Of a stretch of DNA of 64,000 nucleotides, positions 8,536-17,078 are shown one piece after another. Both the position numbers and the translations under genes were made by a program. Origin of the DNA: Roseococcus sp. SYP-B2431. GTDB taxonomy: Bacteria; Pseudomonadota; Alphaproteobacteria; Acetobacterales; Acetobacteraceae. The stretch lies in the NCBI RefSeq assembly GCF_004336745.1, contig NZ_SJXD01000011.1, forward strand, positions 1,240,001 through 1,304,000. Reading direction: 5' to 3'. The notes below the pieces were generated by a model. The model did not search any database, had not been told where the DNA came from, and worked only from the letters and a program-made list of their open reading frames with translations. How positions within the stretch are numbered: position 1 is the first letter of the stretch; the number at the start of each line of letters is the position of its first letter.

Positions 8536-9387
8536 ATGTCCGGCTCCTCCCCCCGCCTCTCCCCCGCGCTCAATGTCGTGGTCTCCGCCGTCCGCAAGGC
8601 CGGCCGGCGGCTGCTGCGCGACTTCGCCGAGGTCGAGCAGCTCCAGGTCTCCATGAAGGGCCCCGGCGACTTCGTCAGCCAGGCCGACCTCCGTGCCGAG
8701 CAGACGCTGCGCGAGGACCTGGGCAAGGCACGCCCCGGCTTCGCCTTCCTCATGGAGGAGAGCGGCGTCTCCGGCGAGGCGGACTGGGAGTGGCGCTGGG
8801 TCGTGGACCCGCTCGACGGCACCACCAACTTCCTGCACGGCATCCCGCACTGGTGCATCAGCGTGGGCATCGAGAAGCGCATCTCCGACGAGAAGTCCGA
8901 GATCGTGGCCGGCGTGATCTACAACCCCGCCTCGGACGAGCTCTTCTGGGCCGAGAAGGGCATGGGCGCCTTCCTGAACGACAAGCGCCTGCGCGTCTCC
9001 GCCCGGCGCGAGATGCGCGAGGCGCTCTTCGCCACCGGCATCCCCTTCGCCGCCACGCCGAAGAAGCCCGAATTCGCCCATGCCCTCGTGCGGCTGATGC
9101 CGCAGGTCTCGGGCATCCGCCGCTTCGGCTCGGCGGCGCTCGACCTCGCCTGGGTCGCGGCCGGGCGCTACGACGGCTACTGGGAGCTGGTGCTGAACAA
9201 GTGGGACATCGCGGCCGGGCTGATCCTGGTGCGCGAGGCCGGCGGGCTCGTCACCTCCCCCGACGGCGGCGACCCCTATGCCGAGTGCAACATCGTCGCC
9301 GGCAACCAGCACATGCACGGCAAGCTCCGGGAGGTGGTGCTGGAAAGCGTCGCTGCGGCGGCCAAGGGCCGCGCCGTGGCCGGCTGA
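8536..9387 (+). CDS. suhB: inositol monophosphatase family protein
   Basis: A 283-residue member of the IMPase/FIG superfamily of Mg-dependent phosphatases. Metal-site motifs are the glutamates in FLMEESGVSGEA, WVVDPLDGTTNFLHG (about 94-108) and the C-terminal NKWDIAAGLILVREAGG. The natural substrate may be inositol-1-phosphate, another sugar phosphate, or the protein may act like SuhB in rRNA transcription. It follows efp by three bases and overlaps the next gene at its stop codon (TGATG), so the three genes likely form one operon. Confidence 0.92.
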   Translation: MSGSSPRLSPALNVVVSAVRKAGRRLLRDFAEVEQLQVSMKGPGDFVSQADLRAEQTLREDLGKARPGFAFLMEESGVSGEADWEWRWVVDPLDGTTNFLHGIPHWCISVGIEKRISDEKSEIVAGVIYNPASDELFWAEKGMGAFLNDKRLRVSARREMREALFATGIPFAATPKKPEFAHALVRLMPQVSGIRRFGSAALDLAWVAAGRYDGYWELVLNKWDIAAGLILVREAGGLVTSPDGGDPYAECNIVAGNQHMHGKLREVVLESVAAAAKGRAVAG

Positions 9388-9842
9388 TGCGCCGCCGCGC
9401 GCTGCTGGCCGCCCTTCTCCTGCTCCCCGGCATCGCCGCGGCGCAGGCCCCGGGCGCCGGCGCCGCCCCTCCCCCGCCGTTGCCGCCGCTGCCCAACGTG
9501 CCGCTGACGCAGGGCATCGCGCTGCTGGAGCCGGGCGCCTGGCGAGTCGAGTTCCCGCAGGGCGGTGAGGTGCTCGAGGCCCCGCACCGCATCGTGCTGG
9601 GTCGCATCGGCGCCGTGCTGAGCACGGGCACCGAGGGCCGCGTCACCCTGATCGCGGAGGTCGGCCAGGGCACGGACCTTTCCACCACGCGGCGGCTTTC
9701 CCTGGCGCGGGCACGGGCGGTGAGGGCGGCGCTGGTGGCAGGCGGGCTCCCCGAGACCCGCGTCGACATCCGCGCCATGGGCCACACCGCCGCCCACCGC
9801 GACTCGGTCGACGTGCTGGCGCCGACCGTCGCGAAGCCCTGA
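9387..9842 (+). CDS. exported OmpA-like C-terminal domain protein
   Basis: A 151-residue protein with a signal peptide (MRRRALLAALLLLPGIAAAQA), a proline-rich stretch (PPPPLPPLPN) and a degenerate OmpA/MotB-type peptidoglycan-binding domain. The recognisable part is STTRRLSLARARAVRAAL followed by RVDIRAMGHTA near the end. The ATG overlaps the suhB stop by one base. The domain lacks the full TDxxG-type start seen in classical OmpA domains, so peptidoglycan binding is inferred from the fold pattern only. It probably sits in the periplasm. Confidence 0.75.
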   Translation: MRRRALLAALLLLPGIAAAQAPGAGAAPPPPLPPLPNVPLTQGIALLEPGAWRVEFPQGGEVLEAPHRIVLGRIGAVLSTGTEGRVTLIAEVGQGTDLSTTRRLSLARARAVRAALVAGGLPETRVDIRAMGHTAAHRDSVDVLAPTVAKP

Positions 9843-10370
9843 GCGAGCAACCCTGGGCGGAGCAACCCTGGGCGACAGCACGGATTAACCTCCGGAACCC
9901 AACGAAGCGTGCATGAAGCCCGATCGCCTTCCGGGCCAAATCTGCGAGCTGGTCTCGGACCGCGCCAGGCGCTGATGCTGCACGGCGAGAGCCACGCGCT
10001 GCAGCCCGACTCGCGACAGTCGCGGTCTTCGCGACCAGCATGGGGCCGTCGCGACCAGATCGAGAAAAACCGGATGTCGGCCTGACACCCGCTCATGTTC
10101 GGGTCATCCGCCATGGTCCAGCGTCTCGCCCGGGCGGGAGGCGCAAACGGGAACGGCGCAAGATGATGTCGTCGCATCGGCGTCGCCGCCTCGCCCGGGG
10201 AAAGGCGCAGGCCACCCTCTCCGCGCCCGGCCCGCAGAAACGGTCCCGCGAGCGGCGCCCTCCACTCGCCTGCTCCCGCCCGGAGCGAGATGCAAGGGAG
10301 GTAGCCAAGGGGCGCCTGCCCGTGGCAGCAACGGGCGTGAGGCCCGAATGAACGACGGAGGAAACCAAGA
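9843..10370. other. 528-base intergenic region
   Basis: No gene is supported here. The start carries two near-adjacent copies of GAGCAACCCTGGGCG (9845-9872). Around 10010-10060 the hexamer TCGCGA recurs three times within about 45 bases, twice as TCGCGACCAG. The last 20 bases contain a good ribosome binding site (GGAGGAAACC) for the downstream Bug receptor gene. A predicted 103-residue frame at 10040-10351 is arginine-rich with no family pattern and is not called. Confidence 0.45.
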
Positions 10371-11336
10371 ATGACCCTATCGCGCCGCGCGATGCTCGCC
10401 GCGCCACTGGCCGCCCCTGCCCTCGCGCAGGCGCAGACCTGGCCCTCCGGGCCCATCCGCATCATCGTGCCCTTCGCCGCCGGCGGCAGCACCGACGCGG
10501 TGGCGCGCATCGCCTCGCCCGGCCTCACCCAGCGCCTCGGCGTGCCCGTGGTGGTCGAGAACCGGAGCGGCGCCGCGGGCTCGCTCGGAACCGGCGCGGT
10601 GGCCGCGGCGCGGCCCGACGGCAACACCTGGCTGCTCACCTTCGACAGCCATGCCACGCTGCCGGCGCTGCTGCCCAACCTACCCTTCAACCTGACCGGC
10701 GACCTCGATCCCGTGCTGCTGATCGGCGGCGCGCCCTATGTGATCGCCGTGCGGCCGGACAAGCCGTATCGCAGCCTGGCCGACATTGTGAACGCGGCGC
10801 GGGCTGCGCCTGACGCCCTGAACTACGGCAGTACGGGCAACGGCACGCTCGGACACCTGACCATGGTGATGCTGGGCGCGCGCACGAACACGCGCATGGC
10901 CCACCTGCCCTATCGTGGCGGCGGGCTCGCGGTGAACGACACGGTGGCCGGGCATGTGGAGATGATGATCGGCAGCGCCGCCCTCGTCGCGCCGCAGATC
11001 GCGGCGGGCAATCTGCGGCCCGTGGTGCAGTTCGGCCCCGAGCGGCTGCCGGCGCTGCGCGACGTGCCGACGGCCGCGGAAGGCGGCTTCCCCGGGCTCG
11101 AGGCGGAGGCCTGGTGGGGGGTCTTCGCGCCGCACGGGACGCCGGCCGCGATGCAGGAGCGCATGGGCCAGGCGTTGAAGGAGAGCTTTTCGGACGAGCG
11201 CGTGCGCCGGACCATGACCGACACGCAGCAGGCCCGCCTGGTGCTGGGCGGGCCGGAGGTGCTGCGCCCCTTCCTGGACCGGCAGGTCGCGCTGTGGGGC
11301 GGGCTGGTTAAGGAACACCGGGTGCAGGCCGACTGA
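10371..11336 (+). CDS. Bug/TctC family tripartite tricarboxylate transporter receptor
   Basis: A 321-residue periplasmic solute-binding protein. A signal peptide with a Tat-like RR near the start (MTLSRRAMLAAPLAAPALAQA) is followed by the Bug hallmark WPSGPIRIIVPFAAGGSTDAV, then VENRSGAAGSLG, LNYGSTGNGTLGHL and AHLPYRGGG. Such proteins bind small carboxylates for TctAB permeases or for sensing. The ATG at 10371 has a strong ribosome binding site. No tctA or tctB is nearby, as is common for this expanded family. The LysR gene just downstream is the likely regulator. Confidence 0.93.
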   Translation: MTLSRRAMLAAPLAAPALAQAQTWPSGPIRIIVPFAAGGSTDAVARIASPGLTQRLGVPVVVENRSGAAGSLGTGAVAAARPDGNTWLLTFDSHATLPALLPNLPFNLTGDLDPVLLIGGAPYVIAVRPDKPYRSLADIVNAARAAPDALNYGSTGNGTLGHLTMVMLGARTNTRMAHLPYRGGGLAVNDTVAGHVEMMIGSAALVAPQIAAGNLRPVVQFGPERLPALRDVPTAAEGGFPGLEAEAWWGVFAPHGTPAAMQERMGQALKESFSDERVRRTMTDTQQARLVLGGPEVLRPFLDRQVALWGGLVKEHRVQAD

Positions 11337-11444
11337 AGGGCCGCATGCCCTCCGGCGGAGGTGGAGGGGCGGCGACCCCCTCCGACCATCCTTGTCGGAA
11401 CGGGTAGATTGCCCGGACAGCCATGCCGGAATTATATCGGCTCC

Positions 11445-12386
11445 ATGGATCTCCGGCAGCTCAACACCTTTCTCCAGGTCGCCGAGCTCGGCAGCCTCAG
11501 CAAGGCGTCCGACCGGCTGCGCATCGCCCAGCCCGCGCTGAGCCGGCAGATCCGCCTGCTGGAGGAGGAGCTGAAGCTGCCCCTCTTCGACCGGCACGGC
11601 CGCGGCATGGCGCTGACCCCGGCCGGCGAGCTTCTGCGGGCGCGCGCGGGAAACATCCTGCGCCAGCTCGAGGAGACGCGGGCGGATCTGAGCCAGGAGG
11701 CGCTGGCCGTGCGCGGCCGCGTGGTCTTCGGCATGCCGCCCACCGTCGGCGACATCCTCGCGACCCGCCTCATCGAGCGGTTCCTGGCGCAATATCCCGA
11801 GGTGACGCTGCGCGCAGTCCCGGCCTTCAGCGGCTATCTGCTGGACTGGCTGCATTCCGGCGAGGTGGACATCGCCGTCGTCTACGGCACCGAGGCCCAG
11901 GCCAGCCTTCGCCTGACGCCTCTGCTGGTGGAGAACCTCTGCTTCGTGACGCGGCCGGGCGGCGCGCCGGCGCCGGACCACGCCATCCCCTTCGCCGAGG
12001 CGGCGCGCGAGAAGCTGGTCCTGCCGGGCCCCCAGCACGGGCTGCGCCGGCTCATCGAGCGGGAGGCCCGGGCGCATGGGATCGCGCTGCGGATCGCGGT
12101 GGAGGCCGATGCGCTGCAGGTGCTGAAGGGGCTGGTGCGGCGTGGGGTAGGCGCGACCATCCTGCCGCTCGCGCCGGTGCATGACGAGGTCGCCGCCGGG
12201 CTGCTGGGCGCGGCGCCGATCGTCGAGCCGCATCTGTCGCGCAAGCTGGTGGTGGCGCAGCCCCTCGGGCGGCAGCCCTCGAACGCGGTGCGGCATTTCG
12301 AGCAGGCGCTGCGGCAGGAGGTCGCCGCCATGGTGCGAGAGGGCATCTGGGACGGGCAGCTCCTCGGCGATCCAATTCCGGCATAG
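11445..12386 (+). CDS. LysR family transcriptional regulator
   Basis: A 313-residue LysR regulator. The winged helix-turn-helix covers residues 1-60, with MDLRQLNTFLQVAELGSLS at the start and AQPALSRQIRLLEEEL as recognition region. The type 2 periplasmic-binding fold effector domain begins near residue 90 (GRVVFGMPPTVGDILA). The ATG at 11445 is chosen because the helix-turn-helix begins there. It lies between the Bug receptor and an acyl-CoA dehydrogenase on the same strand, so it may control carboxylate uptake and breakdown. The effector is unknown. Confidence 0.93.
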   Translation: MDLRQLNTFLQVAELGSLSKASDRLRIAQPALSRQIRLLEEELKLPLFDRHGRGMALTPAGELLRARAGNILRQLEETRADLSQEALAVRGRVVFGMPPTVGDILATRLIERFLAQYPEVTLRAVPAFSGYLLDWLHSGEVDIAVVYGTEAQASLRLTPLLVENLCFVTRPGGAPAPDHAIPFAEAAREKLVLPGPQHGLRRLIEREARAHGIALRIAVEADALQVLKGLVRRGVGATILPLAPVHDEVAAGLLGAAPIVEPHLSRKLVVAQPLGRQPSNAVRHFEQALRQEVAAMVREGIWDGQLLGDPIPA

Positions 12387-12434
12387 GTGCCTGGCCCGGA
12401 TTGTATTTTGCCTGAAGGTTGGCCGGGAGCAGTG

Positions 12435-12475
12435 TCCCGCGCGACAATCGCGTAGGTTCCCGCGCGACCCATCGC
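12435..12475 (+). promoter_or_regulatory. direct repeat upstream of acyl-CoA dehydrogenase
   Basis: The 11-base sequence TCCCGCGCGAC occurs at 12435 and again at 12458, 23 bases apart, each followed shortly by ATCGCG. The two copies lie 36-69 bases before the ATG at 12504. A spacing near two helical turns is what tandem operator half-sites often show, but the sequence is not a LysR T-N11-A motif. Function is unproven. Confidence 0.25.
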
Positions 12476-12503
12476 GACGCCAGTGCACACAGAAGGTTCT
12501 CCC

Positions 12504-13670
12504 ATGGACGCCGTCACCAACCCGCTCCCGCATGCCGAGATCCGCGAGGAGGTGCGCAAGCTCTGCGCCCGCTTCCCCGGTGAGTACTGGCGCGAGCTCG
12601 ACGCCCGGCGCGGCTACCCCACCGAATTCGTCACGGCGCTGACGGAGGCGGGCTATCTCGGCGCGCTTATCCCCGAAGAGTTCGGCGGCGCAGGCCTCGG
12701 CCTCTCGGCCGCCTCGGCGATCCTGGAGACGGTCCACGCGGAGGGCTGCAACGGGGCCGCCTGCCACGCGCAGATGTACATCATGGGCACGATCCTCAAG
12801 CACGGCTCGCCCGAGCAGAAGGACCGCTACCTGCCCGGCATCGCCGACGGCACGCTGCGGCTCCAGGCCTTCGGCGTGACCGAGCCCACCAGCGGCACGG
12901 ACACCACCAACCTGCGCACCACGGCGGTGAAGCAGGGCGACAAGTACATCGTGAACGGCCAGAAGATCTGGACCAGCCGCGCCGAGCACTCCGACCTGAT
13001 GCTCCTGCTGGCCCGGACCACGCCGAAGGACCAGGTGACGAAGAAGACCGAGGGCCTGTCGACCTTCATCGTGGACATGCGCGCCGCGCTGGGGAACGGC
13101 CTCACCATCCGGCCGATCCGCACGATGATGAACCACAATTCCTGCGAGGTCTTCTTCGACAATATGGAGGTTCCCGCCGAGAACCTCGTCGGCGTCGAGG
13201 GCAAGGGCTTCCGCTACATCCTGGACGGCATGAACGCCGAGCGGCTTCTGATCGCCTCCGAGAGCATCGGCGACGCCAAGTGGTTCACCCAGAAGTCGGT
13301 CGCCTATGCGAAGGAGCGCGTGCTCTTCGGCCGGCCCATCGGCCAGAACCAGGGCGTGCAGTTCCCGATCGCCAAGGCCTATGCCCAGATGCGCGCGGCC
13401 GAGGCGCTGCTGCACAAGGGGCTGGAGAAGTTCGAGGCCGGCCTGCCCTGCGGCGAGGAGGCGAACACCGCCAAGATGCTCGCCGCCGATGCGGCCTGGG
13501 CCGCGGCCGAGGCCTGCGTGCAGACCCATGGTGGCTTCGGCTTCGCCGAGGAATACGACGTGGAGCGGAAGTTCCGCGAGGCGCGGCTCTACCAGGTGGC
13601 CCCGATCAGCACGAATTTGATCTTGAGCTATCTCGGCGAGCACGTGCTGGGCATGCCGCGGAGCTATTGA
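12504..13670 (+). CDS. acyl-CoA dehydrogenase family protein
   Basis: A 388-residue FAD enzyme of the acyl-CoA dehydrogenase family. The N-terminal helical domain is followed by the flavin-binding QAFGVTEPTSGTDTTNL, the beta domain (YIVNGQKIWTSRAEHSDLM) and the C-terminal helical domain ending VLGMPRSY. The MCAD-type catalytic glutamate position in the last domain is not obvious: the usual YEGT-like block reads VAPISTN. Helix G carries a glutamate in GMNAERLLIA (E246), where isovaleryl-CoA dehydrogenase keeps its base. ATG at 12504 has AGAAGG seven bases upstream. The substrate is not known. Confidence 0.92.
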   Translation: MDAVTNPLPHAEIREEVRKLCARFPGEYWRELDARRGYPTEFVTALTEAGYLGALIPEEFGGAGLGLSAASAILETVHAEGCNGAACHAQMYIMGTILKHGSPEQKDRYLPGIADGTLRLQAFGVTEPTSGTDTTNLRTTAVKQGDKYIVNGQKIWTSRAEHSDLMLLLARTTPKDQVTKKTEGLSTFIVDMRAALGNGLTIRPIRTMMNHNSCEVFFDNMEVPAENLVGVEGKGFRYILDGMNAERLLIASESIGDAKWFTQKSVAYAKERVLFGRPIGQNQGVQFPIAKAYAQMRAAEALLHKGLEKFEAGLPCGEEANTAKMLAADAAWAAAEACVQTHGGFGFAEEYDVERKFREARLYQVAPISTNLILSYLGEHVLGMPRSY

Positions 13671-13775
13671 GGAGGGCCTTGACCTTCCCATAGGGTCATC
13701 CCCCATCTCCATGAGCGGAGGCGCGGCGGCGGTCGTTGGCGCGCGCTCCATCGTCAACGGATGAGGAATGCCGCG

Positions 13776-14603
13776 ATGCCGCCCAGGTCCCAGCTATTGG
13801 CCGTCACCCTCGCCGTCGCGATCGGGGCCGGCCCGGCCCTCGCCGCGGTCGAGGAGCCCTACCAGCCCGGCGAGGCGGCCATCACGACCACCTGGTTCGC
13901 GCTCCGCTCCGACACGGCGCAGCGCGCGGATCGCGACTACGTGGCCGGCATGCTGCCGCATCACGCGGGCGCGCTCAGCATGAGCCGCGACTACCTGGCC
14001 GATCCCGGCCGTTCCAGCCCGCTGCTGCGGGCGCTGGCGCGCGCCATCGTCGCCAACCAGCGATTCGAGATCGGCGTGCTGGAGGCCGTGGCGCGGAACC
14101 TCGACGCGCCGCCGATGCGGCTGCCCTTCGGGCTCACGCTCCAGCCGGTCGCGACCGAGGGGCTGACCCAGGCGCAGCGCTTCCTCCGCGCGCCGGTGCC
14201 GTCGCCCGCGGGCCATGCGCTCGGCCCGGTCAGCGCGCGCGACGTGCTCTTCGCCAAGGCCATGACGATCCACCACGAGGCGGCGGTGCAGATGGCACGG
14301 GCCTACCACGCCAATCCCGCGGCGAGGAACGGCTTCCTGGGCCTGATGAACGTGGACATCGTCACCGACCAGACGCAGGAGATCGCGCTGATGCGGGTGG
14401 TCGTGGACGCCTATCGGGGCGATGCCGGCGCCATCGTGCCCGATCCCTCGATGGTGCATGGGATGGAGGGGATGCAGCATGCCGCGCATGCGGGCCACGG
14501 CGCCGCGCCTGCGGCCGGGTCGGCGGCCCCGCCCATGGCTGTCCGCCCGCCTCCGCGCCGGCCGGCGGGCGGCCCGGACGGGCACGCCCACCACCATCAC
14601 TGA
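13776..14603 (+). CDS. DUF305 family exported protein with His-rich tail
   Basis: A 275-residue exported protein. After a signal peptide (MPPRSQLLAVTLAVAIGAGP) come two DUF305-type halves, one with GMLPHHAGALSMSRDYL and one with MTIHHEAAVQMARAYHAN. The C-terminus has MVHGMEGMQHAAHAGHG and ends in HAHHHH. Paired histidines and Met/His tails suggest metal binding, most likely copper, in the periplasm; this is inference from composition. ATG at 13776 is chosen because GAGGAA (13763-13768) lies seven bases before it; an ATG at 13761 is in frame but lacks such a site. Confidence 0.85.
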   Translation: MPPRSQLLAVTLAVAIGAGPALAAVEEPYQPGEAAITTTWFALRSDTAQRADRDYVAGMLPHHAGALSMSRDYLADPGRSSPLLRALARAIVANQRFEIGVLEAVARNLDAPPMRLPFGLTLQPVATEGLTQAQRFLRAPVPSPAGHALGPVSARDVLFAKAMTIHHEAAVQMARAYHANPAARNGFLGLMNVDIVTDQTQEIALMRVVVDAYRGDAGAIVPDPSMVHGMEGMQHAAHAGHGAAPAAGSAAPPMAVRPPPRRPAGGPDGHAHHHH

Positions 14604-14609
14604 AGACGG

Positions 14610-14951
14610 TCAGACGGCCGCGGTGCAGACGATCTCGATGAGGTCCTTGCCCTCGAGCGTCGCGCCGATCACGGCCCGCATCGGGATGTTCGACATGTCC
14701 ACCCACTCGTCCCAGGCCTTGTTGAGCGCGGGCTTGGCGGACATGTCCGCGCAGTAGCAGATCGCCGTCAGGATCTTCGCCTTGGAGGTCCCGGCGTCGA
14801 TGAGGTTCTTGTCGATATTGGCGAGCGCTCCCTTCGCCTGGACGTACATGTCGTCGGACTTGTCCGGCGAGGTCGTCACTGTGGTGACGATGCCGTTGTG
14901 GACAATGGCCCGGCTGCGCGACGCGACGGCGCCGGGAATGCGGGTGATCAT
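14610..14951 (-). CDS. RidA/YjgF family protein
   Basis: A 113-residue member of the RidA (YjgF/YER057c/UK114) family, whose archetype hydrolyses reactive enamine/imine intermediates. The pattern ITRIPGAVASRSRAIVHNG, then DMYVQAKGALANIDKNL and NIPMRAVIGATLEGKDLIEI is typical. The arginine that binds the substrate carboxylate in RidA proper is expected near PMRAVIGA and is present there. ATG at 14951 follows a strong AGGAGGAA site. It faces away from the CoA-transferase gene; its target in this organism is not known. Confidence 0.9.
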   Translation of the reverse strand: MITRIPGAVASRSRAIVHNGIVTTVTTSPDKSDDMYVQAKGALANIDKNLIDAGTSKAKILTAICYCADMSAKPALNKAWDEWVDMSNIPMRAVIGATLEGKDLIEIVCTAAV

Positions 14952-15039
14952 GAAGGCTTCCTCCTGGAATGGACGGCGCGATCCTCCCTTTAACCAGCGC
15001 ACTCAGCAATGCCGTGATCCCGGGAATCGCGAAGTGGAA

Positions 15040-15066
15040 CGCACATCCCGCATCGCCCGATGTGCG
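15040..15066. promoter_or_regulatory. inverted repeat between divergent genes
   Basis: CGCACATC (15040-15047) and GATGTGCG (15059-15066) form a perfect 8-bp inverted repeat with an 11-base spacer. It lies in the 255-base region between the RidA gene and the CoA-transferase gene, which are transcribed away from each other. A regulator operator serving both is plausible. A hairpin in a leader is the other reading. Confidence 0.35.
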
Positions 15067-15206
15067 CTTCTGCCCGCGGAGCCGCCGCTTCGTCCACCTG
15101 TTCCGTCGCCACACTGCGCAGCGGGCACCGAGCGGCAGGCCCGTCCGCCCCTGAATCTTGTCCGCACATCTGGCCGCCGAGGCGGTTCCATTGGATAGTC
15201 GCCATC

Positions 15207-16343
15207 ATGAACAAGCCCCTCGCCAACAAGCCCTTGGCCGGCCTCCTCGTCGTCGCGATGGAACAGGCCGTCGCCGCCCCGCTCTGCTCCATGAAGCTCG
15301 CGGATGCCGGCGCCCGCGTGATCAAGATCGAGCGCGCCGAGGGTGACTTCGCCCGCGGCTACGACGCCGCCTGCAAGGGGCTCTCGACCTATTTCGTCTG
15401 GCTGAACCGTGGCAAGGAGAGCCTCTGCCTCGACATCAAGGCGCCGGCCGACAAGGCGCTGCTGGCGAGTCTGCTCGCCAAGGCCGACGTCTTCATCCAG
15501 AACCTCGCCCCGGGCGCCATGGCCCGCGCCGGCTTCGGCGCGGCCGAGCTGCGCGAGAAGCATCCGCGCCTCATCACCGTCGATATCAGCGGCTATGGTG
15601 AGGAGGGCGAGTATGCCGGCATGAAGGCCTATGACCTGCTGGTCCAGGCCGAGAGCGGGCTGGCCGCGGTGACGGGCCGTCCGGAAGGTCCGGGCCGCGT
15701 CGGCGTCTCGGCCTGCGACATCGCCTGCGGCATGAACGCGCATGCCGCCGTGCTGGAGGCGCTGATCGAGCGCGGCATCACCGGCCGCGGCAAGGGCATA
15801 GGCGTCAGCCTCTTCGACGGCATGGCGGACTGGATGAACGTGCCGCTGCTCTACCTGGAAGGCACCGGCAAGGAGCCGCAGCGGATCGGCCTCGCGCATC
15901 CCTCGCTCTGCCCCTATGGCGCCTTCGAGACGAAGGACGGCGCGCTGATCCTCATCTCCATCCAGAACGAGCGCGAATGGGCGCTCTTCGCCGAGCACTT
16001 CCTGCAGGACAAGGAGCTCATCACGCGCGAGGGCTTCCGGCTGAACGTGCAGCGCGTCGCGAACCGGCCGGTAGTGGACGCGCATATCGCGGCCGTCTTC
16101 GGCGCGCTCAGCCGCGAGGAATGTGTGGCGCGGCTGACCAGGGCGAACACCGCCTACGGCTTCGTGAACGACGTGCACGGGTTGTCGCAGCACAAGGCGC
16201 TGCGGCGGATGGAAGTGCAGACCGAGAAGGGCCCGGTGCAAATCGTGGCCCCGGCGCCGCGGTTCAGCGACGGGATGCGCGACTACGGCGCAGTTCCCGC
16301 GCTGGGCGCGCATACGGACGCGATCCGGAAGGAATTTGCCTAA
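15207..16343 (+). CDS. CaiB/BaiF family (type III) CoA-transferase
   Basis: A 378-residue type III CoA-transferase, which moves CoA between carboxylic acids through an aspartyl-CoA thioester. The start LAGLLVVAMEQAVAAPLCSM is the family N-terminus, followed by ADAGARVIKIER and LNRGKESLCLDIK. The expected catalytic aspartate is D143 in MKAYDLLVQAESGL. The C-terminal lobe keeps AHPSLCPYGAFETKDG. The ATG at 15207 begins the conserved part. Substrates cannot be predicted; homologues handle formate/oxalate, carnitine, or dicarboxylates such as mesaconate. Confidence 0.93.
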   Translation: MNKPLANKPLAGLLVVAMEQAVAAPLCSMKLADAGARVIKIERAEGDFARGYDAACKGLSTYFVWLNRGKESLCLDIKAPADKALLASLLAKADVFIQNLAPGAMARAGFGAAELREKHPRLITVDISGYGEEGEYAGMKAYDLLVQAESGLAAVTGRPEGPGRVGVSACDIACGMNAHAAVLEALIERGITGRGKGIGVSLFDGMADWMNVPLLYLEGTGKEPQRIGLAHPSLCPYGAFETKDGALILISIQNEREWALFAEHFLQDKELITREGFRLNVQRVANRPVVDAHIAAVFGALSREECVARLTRANTAYGFVNDVHGLSQHKALRRMEVQTEKGPVQIVAPAPRFSDGMRDYGAVPALGAHTDAIRKEFA

Positions 16344-16388
16344 GGAAGCGTCATTGGCGGCAAGCCTTGGGCCTAAGGCCGCGCGAGA

Positions 16389-17078
16389 TCAGCGACAGAT
16401 CCGGGCGCTGCCCATATCCAGGTGGAAATGGTCGCTGTGTGCGGCATTGTACTCCGGCCCAAGCACGGTGCCGAACCAGCGGCAGGCGCCATCGCGCAGC
16501 CCGCGCAGCAGCGTATTCTCGCTCTCCCAGTGCCGGGCGAGCCGCAACTCCCGGCCATCGCGCATCCGGAAGCCGGCGACGTCCAGCGCATTTGCCGTGG
16601 CGTGCTCGCTGAGCCGGCCGTGCCGGGCGCGATTCACGTTGCGGCAGGCCTGGGCGCCGAGATGCGTGACCCCGGCGACCCCCGCCGGCACCAGGGCATG
16701 GCGCTCGTAGAGCACCCAGGCGGCCGCCACCCGGCAGGTCACCACGGGCGGCGAGGGCAAGATCCGCAGCGCGCTGGGCAGCCGCAGGGCGTTCTCCAAT
16801 CCGCAGCCGACCTCGGAAGGACGGTCCGGGACGCGCGTCACAGGGATGCGCGAGGCCTCGAAGGCCGCGAAGCAGGCCTCCGGGCTGGACCGCAGCCGCC
16901 GCAGCTTCAGCCCCGTGACCATATTGGGCTCGGCCGTCAGGTCCAGCGGCGCCCGCGGATCCCATTCCGGCGGCAGGAAGCGCATGCCGTACCAGGCGAG
17001 GCCCCCGAGGCCGAGCAGGATGGCCGCGCCCAGCACGGGCGTCGTCAGGCGCAAGTCAGGCCGCCATGGCAGCGGCAT
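16389..17078 (-). CDS. extensin-like C-terminal domain protein
   Basis: A 229-residue protein with an N-terminal transmembrane anchor (about 12-31) and the extensin-like C domain. Family marks are CGLENALRLPS, a central ERHALVPAGVAGVTHLG, LSEHATANALDVAGF and HSDHFHLDMGSA. The histidines in the last two blocks resemble a metal-dependent peptidoglycan peptidase site of the D-Ala-D-Ala carboxypeptidase/M15-like type. A cell-wall role is therefore likely but inferred. The start overlaps the end of the upstream GGDEF gene by 23 bases; the hydrophobic anchor supports it. Confidence 0.85.
   Translation of the reverse strand: MPLPWRPDLRLTTPVLGAAILLGLGGLAWYGMRFLPPEWDPRAPLDLTAEPNMVTGLKLRRLRSSPEACFAAFEASRIPVTRVPDRPSEVGCGLENALRLPSALRILPSPPVVTCRVAAAWVLYERHALVPAGVAGVTHLGAQACRNVNRARHGRLSEHATANALDVAGFRMRDGRELRLARHWESENTLLRGLRDGACRWFGTVLGPEYNAAHSDHFHLDMGSARICR

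Noticed and set aside
10040-10351. A 103-codon plus frame in an intergenic gap
   Set aside because: Arg-rich without pattern; no start signal; the strand-opposite frame is just as long.
10680-13757. A 1025-codon open frame on the minus strand
   Set aside because: It is antisense to the Bug receptor, LysR and acyl-CoA dehydrogenase genes, which all have full motifs. Its composition is typical for a GC-rich antisense frame.
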